A stretch of 64,000 nt of DNA from Myripristis murdjan (taxonomy: Eukaryota; Chordata; Actinopteri; Holocentriformes; Holocentridae): NCBI RefSeq assembly GCF_902150065.1, contig NC_043983.1:15376821-15440820 (forward strand). The letters run 5' to 3'. Made by a program: the position numbers and the translations under genes. Positions 59,830 through 64,000 of this stretch are shown in pieces; position 1 is the stretch's first letter; every line of letters begins with the position of its first letter. Below the pieces are notes generated by a model. That model was not told the DNA's origin and did no database searches. It saw only the letters and a list, made by a program, of their open reading frames with translations.

Positions 59830-60780
59830 GTTGTGATGGTGGCCTAGCTGTGGTTTTACTATTAAAAACAAATTACCAGCTTTTAGGCTTCAAATGTACT
59901 TCATATCAGCTGTGATGTTGTATTGTCATTTACCGTCCACCAAAATCAGAGAGTAACTTTTTATCTTGGGTCTCTGATTTTTATTGCTGCTGTGGTTGTC
60001 AAGAGACTACAGTTGGTGATTTGAATTTCCATGTAGATGACGCAATAAATGCCCCAGCAAGTGATTTTCTTAGTGTAACTGAGTCTCTTAATCTTTTACA
60101 ACATGTAAAGGATGGCCATATCCTTGACCTAGTTTTCACCTTAGGCATGACCCTTATCCAGCAAAACTTCATGTAAACAGTTCAATAAATTAATTTCTTT
60201 ATTAGCATAATTTTCCTCCTGGTTGCTGTAACTGGTTACCTGGTGATTCAGAATTGCCTCAATCACCATGTCCAAAATTGACCAGGAATTAGACTTGGTG
60301 GCGTGCTGATCCTTAGGTACTGCATTATTGTTCGAGTGTTACTGCCACACATAGTACAGGGTATAAACTCTGATAAACTAATGGAGCTGTTGTGAAAATC
60401 ACGGCTCTCATTGATAACACTTGGTTGTTATGTCTCACCTGTATATTCCTTTTGGGCAAATGTCCATAAGGGTGAGACTATTATGAAGCACCAACTGCAG
60501 ATGGCTAAGCCCCACCCACCTCATGCACACACCAAGGCTAATTTTGTCCTCAAAGGTTAAAGTTATGGTACAAGGAATATTTAGATCTGGAAAATATCTA
60601 AATGACATTTTGAGTTCCCCACCATCTTTTCATCCCAGTCGGTGCTACAGTCATCTGGTTCAGTTCTTTTGTTGACTTTTTGATACAGCTGGTCACTCCC
60701 TGTTATTACAGAAACTGTCACTTATTGGTCTCTCAGCTCGCCCAGGAAACACTCCTTCAAAGTAACAGTATCCCCAAAAT
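59830..60780 (+). mobile_element. L2-type LINE relic (endonuclease part) downstream of P9
   Basis: Plus-strand translation shows DGGLAVVLL, YRPPKSESNFLS, VGDLNFHVDD and LQHVKDGHILDLVFTLG, the order of conserved blocks in the apurinic-type endonuclease of L2-like LINEs. Further on (to about 60780) fragments resemble the linker to the reverse transcriptase. Frames are broken. AATAAA at 60044-60049 lies inside it and might serve P9, but this is unproven. Confidence 0.65.
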
Positions 60781-60789
60781 AAAAATCTA

Positions 60790-61764
60790 ACTTGTTTATT
60801 GGTTTTGGTTTCCCTGGTGGCCAGTCTGGACCAACAGGCAATGTGGATTAATTCTTCTTAAGTACAAAAAATGGGGGGAAAAATCCTCTATTTTCCCTTT
60901 TACAGGGACAAGGTTATATTTGAGGCAGAGAGCAGGCTACAACAAATGATGTACACTGTTTATCATACGATTTAGTCCTGGAGGACTACTGGAGGTCTAC
61001 TGAGGTTAAGGTCAGGACAGGTGTGCTACAGGTTAATGGACCCCAGTCCTGATGGCTAAGGTCGGGGCCTATATATGGCCTATTTGACATTTTGGTCACT
61101 GCTGCAATTACAGCAAAACTTATTACACAGGGTTTAATAACAACTAAAAATACATAATCTAGAATATATAACTACCTAATAGATAGCAATCAAAAATAAC
61201 TGTTAATGCATTTTTTTTTTTATCATTATTAGTACATCAAGACATCAGTATGGATATCAAACAGTAGGAAATACAGATTCGGTGTGTATTCATTAGTGCT
61301 TGGAACGGGGGAAAGGGGCTATGTGGACAAGATTTTGCTCAAGGCCCCCAAAGCTACAAGCTAGAAATGGCTCTGGCCAGAACAAATATGGTTAGTAGTG
61401 TATTATGTGCTACTGTGTGATAAATACACACCGACATTGAACACTGAGCTGAGTTATATAATCCCTCCACACAGAGGCAGTAGCAAAGCTCTGATCTAAA
61501 GTTCAAATGTTGTAAGAGTTAAACAAACAGCTCACGAAACAAGTCTACCCAGCTCACCTGTCTGTGTGTCAGCTGAACTATCGCCCACTGCATAACAGCG
61601 AGCTGGCCCAGTTATGCCAAGGACAGACATGACACAGCAGTATTTGTTCAGTGACACAAGCCGGGTCTGCCCCCTCGCCTCCTCTGCTCCATAAATTCAA
61701 ACACAATACACATACATATACATATACAGAGGCTGTTGGTGATGACTGCAAAAAACATCTCTGA
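60790..61764. other. Spacer between P9 and HOOK1
   Basis: Tail-to-tail region between two convergent genes. No coding sequence or recognisable repeat beyond short A/T runs. Confidence 0.4.
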
Positions 61765-63572
61765 AAAAGGAATGTATTTCTTTATTTTTCACAAGAAAAC
61801 CAAAAGCTTTAAAATTCAAACTGCTTAACTTCATTTTTTTTTATAATTCATTCTTCACTTATACATAAACATTAAACATGTAAGTTCTTAGCTGTGCTGC
61901 GTTTGATCATACTTCTTACTTATATAAACAGCACTGCTCATAAGTCAGCGAGTTACAAGAATCATCCACTGCAAAGAAAAATACAAGAGCCTTAATATGA
62001 TCAATAGATAACAAAATGGCAAAACTGTCACAACAGACTACCTTTCCAGTGTTGTTGCAAACATACAAAATGGCAAAGCAATCATAAGCCATTTCATCTT
62101 CTGCAGCTACAGTACTTTAACTTACTCACCATACAGTTTGATGGCCAATTACTTACAGTTTTGAAAGGACTGCTTTTCTAAAGCACTCTCCACTCTGAAG
62201 TTGCACTAGACAATAAGGTAGGATGCTTGGCTGCTTCATGCCCCAAGTACAATATGAGCAGACAATCTATACTGATTACATTCAGCACCGTGAATATGTT
62301 TGTCAGATTATAACTGAGAGCAAAGATTAACTATAGCCTTAAAAAAACAACAACAACAAAAAAAAAACATCCATGATTATCTAATATCAAGTTATTAAAA
62401 TGACAAAATTATCATTTTTACTCAGTGGATGCTTTAACCTGGTTCTTAAATTTTGAAAGCTGGTGTTAAAATCACATTTATAGTCAAGCTGTAACAGCTT
62501 CTTAGATTATCCTGTTGATTGCTCACTAAGGTTCAAATATTCAGAAAATACAAAGGTCTAAAAGTTTTCATTTTAGCATGGCGCCAGTAGACAAGTCAAA
62601 TCACAGTCTAGCATGTTGAATATAAATGATAAAATAGTCCTAGTCCTGAATTTGTTATTTGATTTAACATTTGCTGTTGCAGCACCCCAGAGGTTTGTTA
62701 GTTAATATGACTTCTTCAGCATATTCACAGCTTCGTAGGATGGGCTTGCTCCATTTTAGTAAAAAACAAAAACAAATAAATTGTAATGCACTGATTTTTG
62801 TTGCTGAACAGCCACTGGTGGCCAGCACCAAATACAGCTGTCCCATAGCCTATTAGCATTTATTTGGGGGGAAAGCGTCCAAAGTGTGTGTGTCATTCCT
62901 TAGTCTGCTGGATGACAATGCTGGCATCCCCTTCGCTGCATAGTGTGATGATTGTACATACATTAAAAACCGTCCGAAGTGATATTTCACTGGCATTAGC
63001 GTTCAAGTAACCCTTTTTTAACATTCACATTGTAGGCTCCGATTTTGAAGAATATTGTTAAGCATTCATGTACATTTCCCTCATTCCTGACCACGGATAC
63101 AGCATGACAGGAAATAAGAGAACCAAGGCAAACTGATTATAGAGTATTCAACCTAGTGTGCAGCAGGCTAAGCTAACACAGGGAGCTCAAATATAAAATA
63201 ACATAAACTGTATATTGATTGTCAGGACATTGAGTGCTGCTTTAGCTAGTGAGGTGAACACAGGTTGTGGGTTACTGCTCAATGTAAAGTCAGCCTACAG
63301 CCGATGTATTGCAGGACAGTATGCTATAAACTCCAGAGGGTGACTGATAGCATGTATCTGATAAGTGCTCGTTGATCCAGGTCAGCTCATCCTTGACCCC
63401 TAAACAAGTGCTGAGAGCTGATGCGTTTAAGGTCACTTGAGTGCTTCTTTATGGGAGGCAATGAAGGGACTACGGTTACCTTTTCTTGGGTTAGATTTTA
63501 CAATTTTCCCCTACTGAAGAAGGTGAGACGGTCAACTCTGTGTTCTTTGGAGTCTGGAGTGGCGGTGGTGGA
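61765..63572 (-). other. Probable 3' UTR of HOOK1
   Basis: Continuous low-repeat sequence downstream of the HOOK1 stop on the minus strand. AATAAA (minus) at 61781-61786 would end a 3' UTR of about 1.8 kb. The extent is inferred; no other gene was recognised. Confidence 0.45.
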
Positions 63573-63950
63573 CTACTTGGTGGTGGTGGCAGGCATGCTG
63601 ATGGAAAGTGCCCGGCGTGTGGCGTTTGTGACTTGTCGCTGCTGCGCCAGAAAGGACTGGCCAGGGGGAACCAGGGAGGAGGCGCGACCTCCGAGACGAG
63701 ATTCAATGGCCAACTTCTGAAAGTTCAAGCTCTGAGGAGGAAGAAAAGCAGTTCCCCATTTGTTACTCCTGTTTGCCAGATGTTATACTTTGTTGTAATC
63801 CTGTATGCACAGTAAAATCTTAACTATTTCATGAAACACAAAATAATAACCAAAGTTCATTTTTATAGGATCCCGTCTTACCTTGTTATACCATGCTGTA
63901 ACAATCAGCTTCTCCTCATACTCTCTCAGCTTGGCCTGCTCACATTCACG
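63573..63950 (-). CDS. HOOK1, last two coding exons (partial)
   Basis: Minus-strand exons 63882-63950 (69 bp) and 63573-63731 (159 bp with TAG stop), phase 0 between them, with GTAAG donor and TCAG acceptor. The first encodes RECEQAKLREYEEKLIVTAWYNK, the end of the long coiled coil; the last encodes SLNFQKLAIESRL ... SFLAQQRQVTNATRR ... PATTTK, the C-terminal tail. WYN followed by SFLAxQRQ is the signature of HOOK proteins, which link dynein-dynactin to early endosomes and to FTS/FHIP. HOOK1 is preferred over HOOK2 and HOOK3 because of the tail sequence and because HOOK1 neighbours CYP2J2 in mammals. The rest of the gene lies to the right. Confidence 0.9.
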
Positions 63951-64000
63951 CTACAAGAAAAAGTGAAACAAGCCTAAAATCAGTTGCATTTGAGAAATAG

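Noticed and set aside
63421-63815. Plus-strand frames overlapping HOOK1 exons
   Set aside because: They are antisense shadows of the HOOK1 last exon, which has splice sites and a conserved tail on the minus strand.

Overview
The window is vertebrate genomic DNA, most likely from a teleost fish. The genes have introns and show the nine-exon layout of family 2 cytochromes P450. The repeats are fish-like: Tc1, hAT, piggyBac-like and L2-type LINE pieces, long (CA)n tracts and AACCCA-rich elements. The cluster ends tail-to-tail against the last two coding exons of HOOK1. HOOK1 also flanks CYP2J2 in mammals, so this is the fish counterpart of the CYP2J locus (the CYP2N/2P/2V/2AD group). No prokaryotic, CRISPR or retroviral feature was seen.

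Layout, using my own working labels. P1 (minus strand, exons 1-3 only, runs off the left edge, 446-3814). P2 (plus, intact, 493 codons, 7019-11581). P3 (plus, intact, 498 codons, 13552-20581). P4 (plus, intact, 498 codons, 24375-28039). P5 (plus, pseudogene, 28795-30680). P1' (minus, relic, 30717-32305). A repeat-filled spacer follows (32306-37530). P6 (plus, exons 4-9 only, probable pseudogene, 37674-41359). P7 (plus, intact, 498 codons, 42920-47161). P8 (plus, intact, 498 codons, 48945-53406). P9 (plus, intact, 497 codons, 54211-59731). HOOK1 3' end (minus, 63573-63950, with a probable long 3' UTR to about 61765).

The order P1-P2-P3-P4-P5 repeats as P1'-P6-P7-P8-P9, orientation included. 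The window therefore records one tandem duplication of a five-gene block. The junction is visible at 30680/30681, where exon 6 of P5 stops and intron 5 of P1' begins on the other strand. P5 and P1' were truncated when the duplication formed. P6 later lost exons 1-3. Several transposons sit in one copy and are absent at the matching site of the other, so they inserted after the duplication.

P3, P4, P7 and P8 share almost the same exons 2-9, and several introns, but have two distinct exon 1 types. P9 has its own exons 1-6 but a near-identical exon 7. Both patterns point to gene conversion between neighbours. The intact genes encode ER-anchored monooxygenases with every signature motif: proline-rich hinge, WxxxR, AGTE(T/S), ExxR and FSAGKRxCLG. 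By family they should oxidise fatty acids such as arachidonate and xenobiotics with NADPH-P450 reductase; the actual substrates cannot be read from sequence. All exon coordinates were read by eye from splice sites and reading frame.
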